Assembly (NCBI RefSeq): GCF_016862895.1
Contig: NZ_BONV01000025.1
Location: forward strand, 141,258-205,257
Reading direction: 5' to 3'
Length of the DNA stretch: 64,000 bases
From: Planotetraspora kaengkrachanensis
GTDB taxonomy: Bacteria > Actinomycetota > Actinomycetes > Streptosporangiales > Streptosporangiaceae
Under the pieces are notes generated by a model. The model had not been told where the DNA came from, made no database searches, and was given only the letters and a program-made list of their open reading frames with translations. The translations under genes were made by a program, and so were the position numbers. Shown piece by piece: positions 35,047 to 50,276 of this stretch; the stretch's first letter is position 1, and each line of letters opens with the position of its first letter.

Positions 35047-35145
35047 ATGACGCGTCACCTCACCCCCAGGTTCGACATCACCCACAGGTTCGAGTCCACC
35101 GGCACGCTCAGGTTCACCGGCACGCTCAGGGAGGCGTTGCGATGA
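35047..35145 (+). CDS. Small repeat ORF coupled to NRPS start (32 aa)
   Basis: A 33-codon reading frame from ATG 35047 whose TGA overlaps the NRPS start codon (ATGA at 35142). Nearly every third codon position is G or C. The peptide is basic and internally repetitive (HRFESTGTLR then FTGTLREALR), reflecting an 18-bp direct repeat at 35095-35130. No good Shine-Dalgarno is seen. It may be a real small peptide, a translational-coupling leader, or a fortuitous frame. Confidence 0.35.
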   Translation: MTRHLTPRFDITHRFESTGTLRFTGTLREALR

Positions 35146-38100
35146 CCGGGTTGACCCTCGCCCAGGAACGGCTGTGGATCCTCCACCGCCTCGATCCCGA
35201 CGACGCCTCCTACAACCTGCCGATGATGTTGCGGGTCCGGGGCGCGCTGAACACCGAGGCGCTCGAGCGCGCGCTCGACGTCGTCCTCGACAGGCACGAG
35301 ATGTTGCGCTGCCGATTCGCCGAGCACGGCGGCACGCCGGTGCGGATGCCGACGAGCCCGGCCCGGGTCGAGCTCGTCAACTGTGCGGACGTCGAGGAGG
35401 CCCGCGCGTACACGGGGGCCATGGCGGGCCGGCCCTTCGACCTCGAACGCGGGCCGATGATCCGCGTCGCCCTGCTCACGCTCGCCCCGGACGACCACGT
35501 CCTGGCCCTCGTCGTGCACCACATCGTGGCGGACGGCTGGTCGCTCCAGGTCCTGAGACGGGACATCTCCGACGTGTACGCCGCGTTCGACGCGGGCAAG
35601 CCGTCGCCGCTCGCGCCGCTGCCGATGAGCTACGAGGACCACGTGTGCCGCCGGCGTGAGAACGCGGGCGACGAGGCCGGGACGGCGTACTGGGTCTCGG
35701 CGCTGGCCGGCTCCCAGCCGCTGGAACTGCCCACCGACCGCCCGCGGCCGCCGGTGCGCTCGGGCCGGGGCGACCACATCGACTTCGAGGTGCCCGGCGA
35801 CCTGCTCGACCGGCTCGAGCGGGTCGCCCGCGCGGAGCGCTGCACCCTCTTCATGGTGCTCCTGGCGGCCTTCCAGGTGCTGCTCTCCCGGCACAGCGGC
35901 CGGCAGGACATCTGCGTCGGCACCCCGACGAGCGGCAGGGACCTCGTCGAGGCGGAGCCGATGGTCGGATACTTCGCGCAGATGCTGGTGCTGCGCGGCG
36001 ACCTCGACGGCGACCCGACGTTCCGCGACCTGGTGCGGGCGACGCGCGGCCGGGTCCTCGGCGCCCTCACCCACGCCGACGTCCCGCTGGAACAGATCCT
36101 CACCGAGCTCCAGGTCGAACGCGATCCGAGCCGGACGCCGCTCTTCCAGGCGATGTTCAACTTCCTGCGCGAGGAGCACGAGGGGCCGGGGCTCGGCGAC
36201 GCCCGCGTCGAGCCCTTCGACCATCCCTTCTCGCAGTCCAGGACCGACATCTCGCTGGACATCGTCCAGAAGCCGTCGGGCACCTCGGCGATGCTCACCT
36301 TCGACGACGCGCTGTTCACGCGGGCGGGCGTCGAACGCATGCGCAGGCACCTGCTCACACTGCTCGCCGACATCGCCGACCGTCCCGGCGTCAGAATCGG
36401 CGAACTGGCGCTGATCGACGACGAGGAACGGGCCGACCTGCTCGACCGGTGGAACGACACCGAGGTCCCGTCCGCGCCTGTGCCGGTGCTCGAACGGTTC
36501 GCCGCGCAGGTCGCCCGCACACCCACCGCGGTCGCGGTCGCCTGTGCGGGGGTCGAGCTCACCTACGCCGAGCTGGACGCGCGCTCCCGCCGGATCGCGG
36601 CGTTGCTCGCCGGGACCGGACTCCGCGGCGGGCTGGTCGCCGTCTGCCTGCGCCGCTCCGCAGACATGATCGCGGCGCTGTTCGCCGTATGGCGGGCGGG
36701 CGCGGCCTACCTGCCGATCGACCCCGAGCATCCGCGCAACCGGATCGCTCTCGTCCTGGACGACTCGCGGGCCGCCCGCGTGCTCACGGATCGCGAGCTT
36801 TCCCCGCTGTTCCCCGAAGACCGCGTGCTGCTCGTCGAGGACGCCGCCGATCGTGAGGAGGCCGACGCCGACGCGCAGGAACCGGCCGATCCCGAGCAGG
36901 CCGCCTACGTGCTCTACACCTCGGGCTCGACCGGGCGCCCCAAGGGAGTGGCGGTGCCGCACCGCGCTCTTGCGCGCTTCCTGGACGCGATGACCGCGAT
37001 CCTCGGCGAGCAGGAGGACCGCACGTGGCTCGCGCTCACATCGCTGTCCTTCGACATCTCCGCGCTGGAGATCTTCCTGCCGCTGACGCGCGGCGGACGC
37101 GTGGAGATCGCCCCCGACCATCTGCTGCGCGACGGCCCGGCGCTGACCCGGCTGATCGGCGCGGCGGGCGTCACGAACGTCCAGGCCACGCCGTCCGGGT
37201 GGCGCATGCTCACCGGGGCCGGGCTGCGCGACACCCGGCTGGACGCGCTCGTCGGCGGCGAGGCGCTGCCCCTCCCCCTCGCCGCCGACCTGCGCGCGCG
37301 GGTGCGCAGGCTCGTCAACATGTACGGCCCGACCGAGACCACGATCTGGTCGTCGTTCTGGGAGGTGCCTGAGCACCCTGAGGAGGTCACGATCGGCGGC
37401 CCGATCGCGGGCACCCGGCTGCACGTGCTGGACGACCGGCGCGTGCTCGCGCCCGTCGGCGTGCCGGGCGAGCTGTGCATCGCGGGCGACGGAGTGGCCC
37501 TCGGCTACCTGGGCCGTCCGTCGCTCACCGCCGAGCGGTTCGTGCCCGACCCGTACGGGCCGCCCGGCTCCCGCCTCTATCGCACGGGCGACAGGGTCAG
37601 GCGGCTGCCCGACGGCCGGGTCGTCTTCCTCGGCCGCGACGACGGCCAGGTGAAGCTGCGCGGCCACCGGGTGGAACTGGGCGAGATCGAGGCCGTCCTC
37701 GAGGCGCATCCGGGAGTCCGCGCCGCCGCCGTCGTCGTCAGGAACGACGCGCTGGTGGCGTTCGTGGTGGGCGACGCCCCCGATCTGGCCGCCCACGCCG
37801 CGGCGGCGCTGCCGCCGTACATGGTCCCGGCGGTGGTCGTCGACATGGACGCCCTGCCGCTCACGCCGAACGGCAAGGTGGACCGGCTCGCCCTCCCCTC
37901 GGCGGTCGAGGTCCGTCCCGCGGCCGCGCCCGTGCGCACCCCGCCACGCACGTGGGCGGAGCGGCGGGTCGCCGCCGTGTTCGCCGAGGTGCTGGGGGTC
38001 GGGGAGGTCGGCGTGGAAGACGACTTCTTCGCGCTCGGCGGCCATTCGCTGCTGGCCGCCAAGGTCGTCGCCCGGATGGACGCCGTGCCGATCCGCGAGC

Positions 38101-41100
38101 TGTTCGACCACCCGACGGTCGCCGGATTCGCCGCCAGGCTCGCCGGCGGCGCGGGCCCGGCGCCGCTCCGGCGCAGGCCGGACGGAGCGGTGGTCCCGCT
38201 GTCGCGCGCGCAGGAACGCCTCTGGTTCCTGCAGCGGCTGGATCCCGGCGACGCGTCCTACAACATGTACAACGTCTGGCGGCTGCGCGGCCGGCTCGAC
38301 GCCGGAGCCTTCGAGGGCGCGCTGCGTGATCTGACGGCCCGGCACGAGACGCTCCGCACCCGCTATCCGGAAGCGGACGGCACGCCGGTCACGGACGTCC
38401 TGCCCGAGGCGGGACCCGACGTCGAGCACATCGACGTCACCTCCGCGGCCGAGGCCAGGCGGCTCGTGGCCGAGCGCACCAACGCCTCCTTCGACCTGGC
38501 CGCCGCGCCGCCCTTCCGGGTGAGCCTGCTGCGGCTCGCCGAGGACGATCACGTCGTGTGCCTGGTCCTCCACCACATCGCGGGAGACGGCTGGTCGCTG
38601 AACGTCCTCAGAGAGGAGCTGGAGCGCCTCTACGCCGCCCGGCGTGACGGCGTCGCCGCCGATCTCGACGAGCCGCCGATCCAGTTCGGCGACGTCGTGT
38701 ACGGCCTCTCCGGCCAGGACGACGGCGCGGACCTCGCCTACTGGCGCGAACGGCTGGCCGATCCGCCGACGCTCGAACTGCCCACCGACCGTCCCCGCGC
38801 GGCCGTTCCCGCGCACCGGGGAGCCTTCCACGGCGCACGCCTGGCCGCCGGGCCGGCCGCCGCCCTGGAACGGGTGGCCGGGGAGCACCGCGCGACGTTG
38901 TTCATGGTCCTGCTCGCGGCCTTCCAGGTCATGCTCGCCGGTCACACCGGCAAGCGTGATCTGCTGGTCGGCTCCACCTTCGCGGGCCGGGACAGGGTCG
39001 AGCTGGAACGGCTGGTCGGCTACTTCGCCAACACGCTCGTGCTGCGCGGCGACCTGACGGGTGACCCCTCCTTCGCCGACCTGCTCGCCCGCACCCGCGA
39101 CACCGTGCTGGAGGCGATGGCCCACCAGCGGCTGCCGTACGAGGAGCTCGCGGCCGAGTCCGGCGGCGGGGCACGCGGCCCGCACCTGGACGCGATGTTC
39201 CGGACCATGCTCATCCTGCACAGCCAGGACGAGACCGAGATCACCGGCGCCTTCGCCGATCTGGACCTGGAGTTCTTCGACTCCGGCTACCGGCAGGCCA
39301 AGTTCGACCTCATGCTGGAGGCGTGGCGCGACGGCGAGGGGCTGATCCTCTCCTTCGGCTATGACAGCGATCTGTTCGATCCCGGGACGATCTCGCTGCT
39401 GGCCGAACGGTTCACCCTCCTGTGTGAGGCCGTCGCCGCCGACCACCGCCGTCCCGTCTCCCTCCTGCCGCTGCTGACTCCGGCCGACGCGGCGCTGCTC
39501 GCCGGGTTCGAGGCCCAGGAGAGCCGCGTCACCGCGGGCCCGACGGTCCCCGAGCTGATCGAGGCGGCGACGGCGGCGACGCCCGACGCGGTGGCGTTGA
39601 GCTGCGGCGACGAGGCGGTGACCTACGCGATGCTCGACCGCAGGGTCGACGCGCTCGCCGCCCGCCTCCGCGCCGGGGGCGTGGGCCGGGAGAGCGTCGT
39701 CGGGGTCTGCCTCGATCGCTCCTGCGACGCCGTCGTGAGCCTGCTCGCCGTCTGGCGGGCGGGCGGCGCGTACCTGCCGATCGACCCCGCCCTTCCCGCG
39801 GGGCGGATCGACTGGATGCTGGCCGACAGCGGCGCCGCGCTCGTGATCACCCGGCATGAGGGGCTGTCGGGCGAGATCCCGGTGCTCGTCCCCGGCCCGG
39901 TGGAGGACGGCGCAGTGGAGGACGGCCGGGCCGGGGACCGCCCGGCGGGCGGTGGCACGCGCCCGGCGCCCTCCGACGCGGCCTACGTGATCTACACCTC
40001 GGGCTCGACGGGACTGCCCAAGGGCGTGGTGGTGGAGCACGCCGCCCTCGCCGCGCGGGTGGAGTGGATGCGGGCCGACTACGGGCCCGGCCCCGGCGAC
40101 CGCGTTGTCCAGTTCGCCTCGCTCGGCTTCGACACCCACGCCGAGGAGATCCACCCCGCCCTCGCGTCGGGCGCGACGGTCGAACTGCTCCCCGACGGCG
40201 CGCTCAGCCTGCCCGAACTGCTCGCGGGACCCCGAGGACGCGAGGTCACCGTGCTCGACCTGCCGACGGCGTACTGGCACCGCCTGGTGGACCAGATCGA
40301 CGACATCGCCTGGCCGGGCCGCCTGCGGCTGGTGATCCTCGGTGGAGAGCAGGTCCACGCCTCGGCGGTGGCGCGATGGCGGGAGCGCTTCGGCGACCGC
40401 GTGCGGCTCGTCAACACCTACGGGCCGACCGAGGCCACGATCATCGCCACCGCTGCCGATCTCGGGGCCGCGGACGCCTCTCCCGCCGGCGGACGCCCCC
40501 CGATCGGCGTGCCGATCGCCGGAGCCCGCGCGGCCGTCGTGGACGAGCACGGGCGGCGGGTGCCGCCCGGCGCACCCGGGGAGCTGCTGCTCGGCGGAGC
40601 CGGGCTCGCCCGCGGCTACCTCGGCCGTCCCGGCCTGACCGCGGAGAAGTTCGTGTCCGGCCCTGACGGCGGGCGCTGCTACCGCACCGGGGATCTCGTC
40701 CGCTGGCGCGACGACGGGCGGCTGGAGTTCATCGGCCGGGCCGACGACCAGCTGAAGGTGCGCGGCTTCCGCATCGAACCCGGTGAGATCGAAGCCCGCC
40801 TGGCCGCCCTTCCCGACGCCGGCGAGGCCGCGGTGACCGCCCACGACGGCGCCCTCGTCGCGTACGTCACGGGGACGGCCGACCCGGCCGTGCTCCAGCG
40901 GCATCTGGCCGAGACGCTCCCGCCGTACATGGTGCCGGACGTCTGGGTGCGGCTCGGCGAGTTGCCCATGACCCCGAACGGGAAGGTCGACCGGTGCGCG
41001 CTGCCCCCGCCGGACGCTCCGGCGGAGCGGCCGTTCGTCGCGCCGGAGACCGACGCCGAGTGCCTGGTCGCCGAGGTCTGGGAGGAGGTCCTGCGCGTCG

Positions 41101-41329
41101 ACCGGGTCGGCGTGCACGACGACTTCTTCGCGCTCGGCGGCCATTCGCTGCTCGCCGTCCAGGTCGCGGCCCGCCTTCGCGCCGCCGCGGAGGTGGACGT
41201 TCCCATCCGTGAGCTCTTCGCCCATCGCACGGTGGCCGCCCTGGCCGTGGTGGTCGAGGAGCTCGTCATGCGAGAGCTGTCCGAGCTCAGCGACGACGAG
41301 GCCGCCCGGCTCCTCGAGACGGAGGCCTG

Positions 41330-41330
<1 letters not shown>
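35142..41330 (+). CDS. Two-module NRPS, C-A-T-C-A-T
   Basis: 2062-residue nonribosomal peptide synthetase. Module 1: C (about 1-430, HHIVADG near 126), A (about 450-930, YTSGSTGRPKG near 590) and T (GGHSL near 967). Module 2: C (about 1017-1450, HHIAGDG near 1145), A (about 1480-1960, YTSGSTGLPKG near 1620) and T (GGHSL near 2000). Pocket residues read by eye: A1 D-I-L-Q-L-G-M-I-W-K, one change from the classical glycine code. A2 D-T-E-D-I-G-T-I-I-K, with acidic residues at 239 and 278 that suggest a basic amino acid. No epimerase or methylase. ATG 35142 begins almost at the first C motif (LTLAQERLW). The next synthetase overlaps by one base. Confidence 0.93.
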
Positions 41331-46824
<5,494 letters not shown>

Positions 46825-46828
<4 letters not shown>

Positions 46829-47244
46829 ACCATCGCGTCGTCGTCAATCGCGACGGCCAGTACTCGGTCTGGCCGTCGGAGACGGACCTGCCCTCCGGAT
46901 GGGCCGCCGAGGGGCCCGCCGGATCGCGACAGGAGTGCCTGGACCGGATCGACACGATCTGGACCGACATGCGCCCCTACCGGAGCCGGCTGCGCGAGTG
47001 GCTGGCGACCGCGCTGGAGAAGGCGTCCGACGGGCGGCTGACGGCCGCCGAGGTGTTGGGAGCGCACACGTCGCTCGTCGCGATGGGCGTCACGTCGCTC
47101 ACCATGGTGCGCCTGATCGACGCGATCGAGACGGAGTTCGACGTCACCGTGGACATGGAGCAGCCGGCCGCACTGGAGGACCTCACGTCCCTGACCGACC
47201 ACCTCGCCGAGTTGCGGCTGTCGTCCCGTACGGGCGACTCCTGA
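46825..47244 (+). CDS. MbtH-like protein fused to carrier protein
   Basis: 139-residue fusion. Residues about 1-60 are an MbtH-like domain with the family pattern QYSVWPSETDLPSGW...W-T-D-M-R-P, a chaperone/activator of adenylation domains. Residues about 62-135 are a carrier-protein domain whose attachment motif is MGVTSLTMVRLID (Ser about residue 95). MbtH proteins are normally separate or fused to A domains; an MbtH-carrier fusion is unusual. ATG 46825 overlaps the NRPS-MFS stop (ATGA), so it is translationally coupled. It may tether a carried intermediate to the A domains. Confidence 0.85.
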
Positions 47245-47303
47245 TCCGGGCCTGATTCACTCCTGATGCACTCCTGGTCCAGGCCTCGTCCCGGCCAGAT
47301 GCA

Positions 47304-47359
47304 GGCCTGATACAAGGCCTGATACAAGGCCTGATACAAGGCCTGATACAAGGCCTGAT
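47304..47359. repeat. 12-bp minisatellite after NRPS operon
   Basis: GGCCTGATACAA repeated four times perfectly (47304-47351) plus a partial copy to 47359, with degenerate versions just upstream (47245-47303). It lies in the 250-bp gap after the MbtH-carrier gene; no terminator or other gene is seen in that gap. Confidence 0.85.
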
Positions 47360-47494
47360 CCACGCACGGGAGCCGGTCGCCGGCCGTCGGCGCGGCTTCC
47401 CGGTGACGCTTCGGTACTGGAACGTTCCGGCTTGAACGTGGTCGAATGGCACAGCACGACCGAGCCACCCATACCTTCGCGATAATGTGCCGCA

Positions 47495-47971
47495 ATGACA
47501 TATTTTTTCCTCTTATGTCTGATACTCGCCCCTTTTGTATTTCTGTTGCTGGCCTTTCGGCTCGCCTGGCGTGCCGTCCGTGCTTTCAAACGGCGGAGGC
47601 TGCCCGGACCGACGCATGACTCGTCGCTGAAGGCCGCCATCGAGGTGGGCGCGATGTCGGTGATAGGCGCCGGCCTGTGCTGGACGGCGGGCGTGGGATC
47701 CGGTTTCTACCTTCTCGACCCCGGCGAGATCTGCGACGTCTCACGGCTCTCCGTCCCGGTGACGAGTCCGGACGCCGTCACCATCGAGGAGCACCTGTCC
47801 CTCCCCGTACGGGAGACCTGTGTGTGGGCGGGAGGCATCCACTTCGAACTGGTGCCCTCGTGGGTGAATCCGATGATCGTCGTGTTCCTCGCCGCGCTGG
47901 CCCTCAGCCTGGTGGTGTGTGTGGCCGGGCTCGTGACGCGCCGTCGGCGCCGGCGGGCCGTAATGAACTGA
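47495..47971 (+). CDS. Two-helix membrane protein, unknown
   Basis: 158-residue protein with a hydrophobic N-terminal helix (3-24), a basic loop, a second short hydrophobic stretch (about 48-72), an external part with two Cys (about residues 80 and 110) and a C-terminal helix (about 125-147) ending RRRRRR. ATG 47495 has no ribosome-binding site. A GATAAT -10-like element (47481-47486) eight bases upstream suggests a leaderless transcript. I do not recognise the family. Confidence 0.6.
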   Translation: MTYFFLLCLILAPFVFLLLAFRLAWRAVRAFKRRRLPGPTHDSSLKAAIEVGAMSVIGAGLCWTAGVGSGFYLLDPGEICDVSRLSVPVTSPDAVTIEEHLSLPVRETCVWAGGIHFELVPSWVNPMIVVFLAALALSLVVCVAGLVTRRRRRRAVMN

Positions 47972-48022
47972 ACAGATGAAAGCTGAACGTGGACGAGCCG
48001 AGCGCGGCCGCCAGGAGGGTGG

Positions 48023-48553
48023 TCAGCCGGTGACGTCGCGCTGGAGCAGCAGGGTGTCGATCCAGCGGCCGTGCTTGCGGCCGACCTCCTTCAACCGCCC
48101 CACGTCGCTGAATCCGAAGGCGCGGTGCAGCCCTGCCGACGTGGGGTCGCCGGTGTCCGCGATGACCGCGACGACCTGGCGCACGTCCGCCTTCTCGCAT
48201 TCCTCGAGCAGTGCGCCGAGCAGCGCACGCCCCAGACCCCGGCCGGTCCAGCCGGGAGCGAGATAGATGCTGTCCTCGACCGTGTGCCGATAGGCCGGCT
48301 TCGGCCGCCAGGGCCCCGCGTAGGCGTATCCGACGACCTGTCCCTCCACCTCGCCGACCAGGAACGGCAGCCGCCGGTCCGTCAGGTCGTCGAGCCGCCC
48401 GCGCCAGTCGGACGGCGTCGGCGGGGTCTCCTCGAAGGTGGCGACGGTGTCCGCGACGTAATGCGCGAATATCGCGGCGACGGCGTCGAGGTCGCCGGCG
48501 CCGGCCGGACGGATGTGCGCCGGCGAAGAAGACGCCGCCCTGTCACCTTGCAT
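48023..48553 (-). CDS. GNAT acetyltransferase, phosphinothricin-acetyltransferase-like
   Basis: 176-residue acetyl-CoA-dependent N-acetyltransferase of the PAT/Bar subgroup. Seen are the N-terminal IRPAGAGDLDAVAAIFAHYV, TFEETPPT, the central YRHTVEDSIYLAPGWTGRGLGRALL (acetyl-CoA loop) and AFGFSDVGRLKEVGRKHGRW with the terminal DTLLLQRDV. Such enzymes acetylate phosphinothricin, methionine sulfoximine or related amino acids. It may give self- or xenobiotic resistance; any link to the nearby NRPS is only positional. Confidence 0.85.
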   Translation of the reverse strand: MQGDRAASSSPAHIRPAGAGDLDAVAAIFAHYVADTVATFEETPPTPSDWRGRLDDLTDRRLPFLVGEVEGQVVGYAYAGPWRPKPAYRHTVEDSIYLAPGWTGRGLGRALLGALLEECEKADVRQVVAVIADTGDPTSAGLHRAFGFSDVGRLKEVGRKHGRWIDTLLLQRDVTG

Positions 48554-48605
48554 GCCGCCGGCCTTTCACGAGCAGGGAACCTTTACTCCTTACTCCGCTT
48601 ACTCC

Positions 48606-49256
48606 TTAGTCCGCGACCCGGATGCCGAGGGTCTCGGCGAGCATCGGCGCCAGCTCCATCAGCTGGCCGCCGCTGATCGTCGCGCCGGCCAGCGAGTCGT
48701 ACCCGTCCTTCATGCCCAGGCCGGCGGCCCCGGTCAAGTCGACCTTGCTCATCTTGGCCTTGCCGAACCGCGTGCCCTCGAGCAGCGAACCGGGGAAGGT
48801 CACCTGATCGAGCGTCGCCCCCGCGAAGTCGACCTCGGTCATCCGGCAGTTCACGAACGACACCTCACGCAGCGTCGCGCCGCGGAAGTTGACCGAGTCG
48901 AGCTTGCAGTCGTGGAAGACCACGCGCGTCACCTCGGCCCCGAAGAGCTGGATCCCCGCGAGCGCGCTCGCGATCATCTCGGCGTCCAGCCAGGTGGTCT
49001 CCCCGAGGTCGGCGCCCACCCATCTCACGCTGTGCATCCACACGTCGCTGAACCGCGCCCGCCGGTAGCGGCCGCCTGTGAAGACCGCTCCGGAGAACGC
49101 GCACTCGATGAACCGGGCGTCGCCCGCGTCCGGTTCGTCGAAGGCGTTCCCGTCGAACAGGGCGGTGTCGTAGTCACCGGAGGCGACCAGGCCACCCGGG
49201 TGCGGTTCGAGATGCGCCGCGAACGGCAGGTCGGCCCGTTCCCGTGGTCGTGACAT
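48606..49256 (-). CDS. Pentapeptide-repeat protein
   Basis: 216-residue protein composed mainly of A(D/N)LxX-type pentapeptide repeats (for example FIECAFSGAVFTGG, LDSVNFRGATLREVSF, VDFAGATLDQVTF) that fold as a right-handed quadrilateral helix. Some relatives mimic DNA and protect gyrase. ATG 49256 has GGAGGTGG just upstream. A helical cap with SGGQLMELAPML closes the C-terminus. The specific role is unknown. Confidence 0.85.
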   Translation of the reverse strand: MSRPRERADLPFAAHLEPHPGGLVASGDYDTALFDGNAFDEPDAGDARFIECAFSGAVFTGGRYRRARFSDVWMHSVRWVGADLGETTWLDAEMIASALAGIQLFGAEVTRVVFHDCKLDSVNFRGATLREVSFVNCRMTEVDFAGATLDQVTFPGSLLEGTRFGKAKMSKVDLTGAAGLGMKDGYDSLAGATISGGQLMELAPMLAETLGIRVAD

Positions 49257-49342
49257 GACCCACCTCCGTGCGGTCGACGAGGACGTGGACCGAGCGTAGT
49301 GATCGGCCATGCCGGAGGCGAACGCGGGCTCGGCCCCGCCGG

Positions 49343-50065
49343 TCACTGGGCGGCTTGCACGTTCTCCACGATGGCCTTGGTCAGCTTCACACCCCCGGCG
49401 CCCTTGTCCTTGCCGCTGGAGCTGTACAGCGTGGTCACCACGGTGTTGCCCACCCGCGCGGCGACGAGCGTGGCGCCGCCCTGCCAGGCCGGGGAGGTCT
49501 GGACCGCCTTGACGGCCTCGTCGCCGACGCCCGGGACGGTGGATCTCACGAGCTTCACCGTCGCCGTCGTCCCGTCGGACTTGTCGGTGAAGGATGCGCA
49601 CTGGCCGAAGGCCTTCTTGAGCGCCGCCATCACCTTCTTGGCGTCTTCGCCCTTGAAGGTGTCGATCTCCTGCGCGAACTGACCGGTCTGACCGGGGCCG
49701 AGGTAGTCGTTCTGCGCGAAGCCCGCGCCCTCGATGCCCGAGGCCCGGATCCAGGCGGTCTGCAGGAGGATCCCGCACACCTTGTCGCGCGGCACGGTAT
49801 CGGTAGACCCCTCCGTGAGGGTGTCGCCGGAGTTGCGCGCACCGTCGCTGTTGAGCTTGAAGCCCTTCGGCATCGCGTCGGCGGAAAGGAGCATCGGGTT
49901 CAACTCGGTGCCCGTCAGGACTTTCGGGGCCGGGGCCTCGACCGGGGCCTTGGCCGGGGTCTCGGTGCCGGCGCTGCCCCCGCAACCGCCGGCGGCGAGA
50001 ACGACCAGGCCCGCGGCGGCCATGATCGCGCCCGCCCTGAGGGGGGTGTCGGCGAAAGTCTTCAT
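49343..50065 (-). CDS. Lipoprotein with PknH-sensor-like domain
   Basis: 240-residue lipoprotein: signal peptide with lipobox LAAGGC (C28), an Ala/Pro/Lys linker, then an extracellular alpha/beta domain (about 50-240) with the ELNPMLLSADAMPKGFKL opening typical of PknH-type sensor domains and two Cys (KVCGILL and GQCASF) likely forming a disulphide. ATG 50065 is preferred over in-frame starts upstream because the signal peptide begins there. It is divergent from the second methyltransferase-kinase pair, which lacks such a sensor itself. Confidence 0.75.
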   Translation of the reverse strand: MKTFADTPLRAGAIMAAAGLVVLAAGGCGGSAGTETPAKAPVEAPAPKVLTGTELNPMLLSADAMPKGFKLNSDGARNSGDTLTEGSTDTVPRDKVCGILLQTAWIRASGIEGAGFAQNDYLGPGQTGQFAQEIDTFKGEDAKKVMAALKKAFGQCASFTDKSDGTTATVKLVRSTVPGVGDEAVKAVQTSPAWQGGATLVAARVGNTVVTTLYSSSGKDKGAGGVKLTKAIVENVQAAQ

Positions 50066-50276
50066 TTCGGATTCTCCAGACGTAACGACCGCCGTTGACG
50101 ACATCAACTAGGCGCATGGATCGTTGCTATGGTTGCCCAGCCAAGCAGATGTGCATTCGATTTACAACTCTCGTGATTGTTCCTTCAATGTGCACTTCCG
50201 GGTAAGCTTCCCCACATCCGGGGCAATCCGGATGAAGTGGGATGCGGCGGGCCGTCGTAGCGGAGAGGGGCCGAGC

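Noticed and set aside
39600..40980. Exact substrate of the second adenylation domain (for example beta-lysine)
   Set aside because: The acidic pocket suggests a basic amino acid, but the code does not match one I can name with certainty, so only the general class is stated.
47304..47359. CRISPR-like array
   Set aside because: Units are 12 bp, directly abutting and without spacers, so this is a minisatellite. No cas genes are present.
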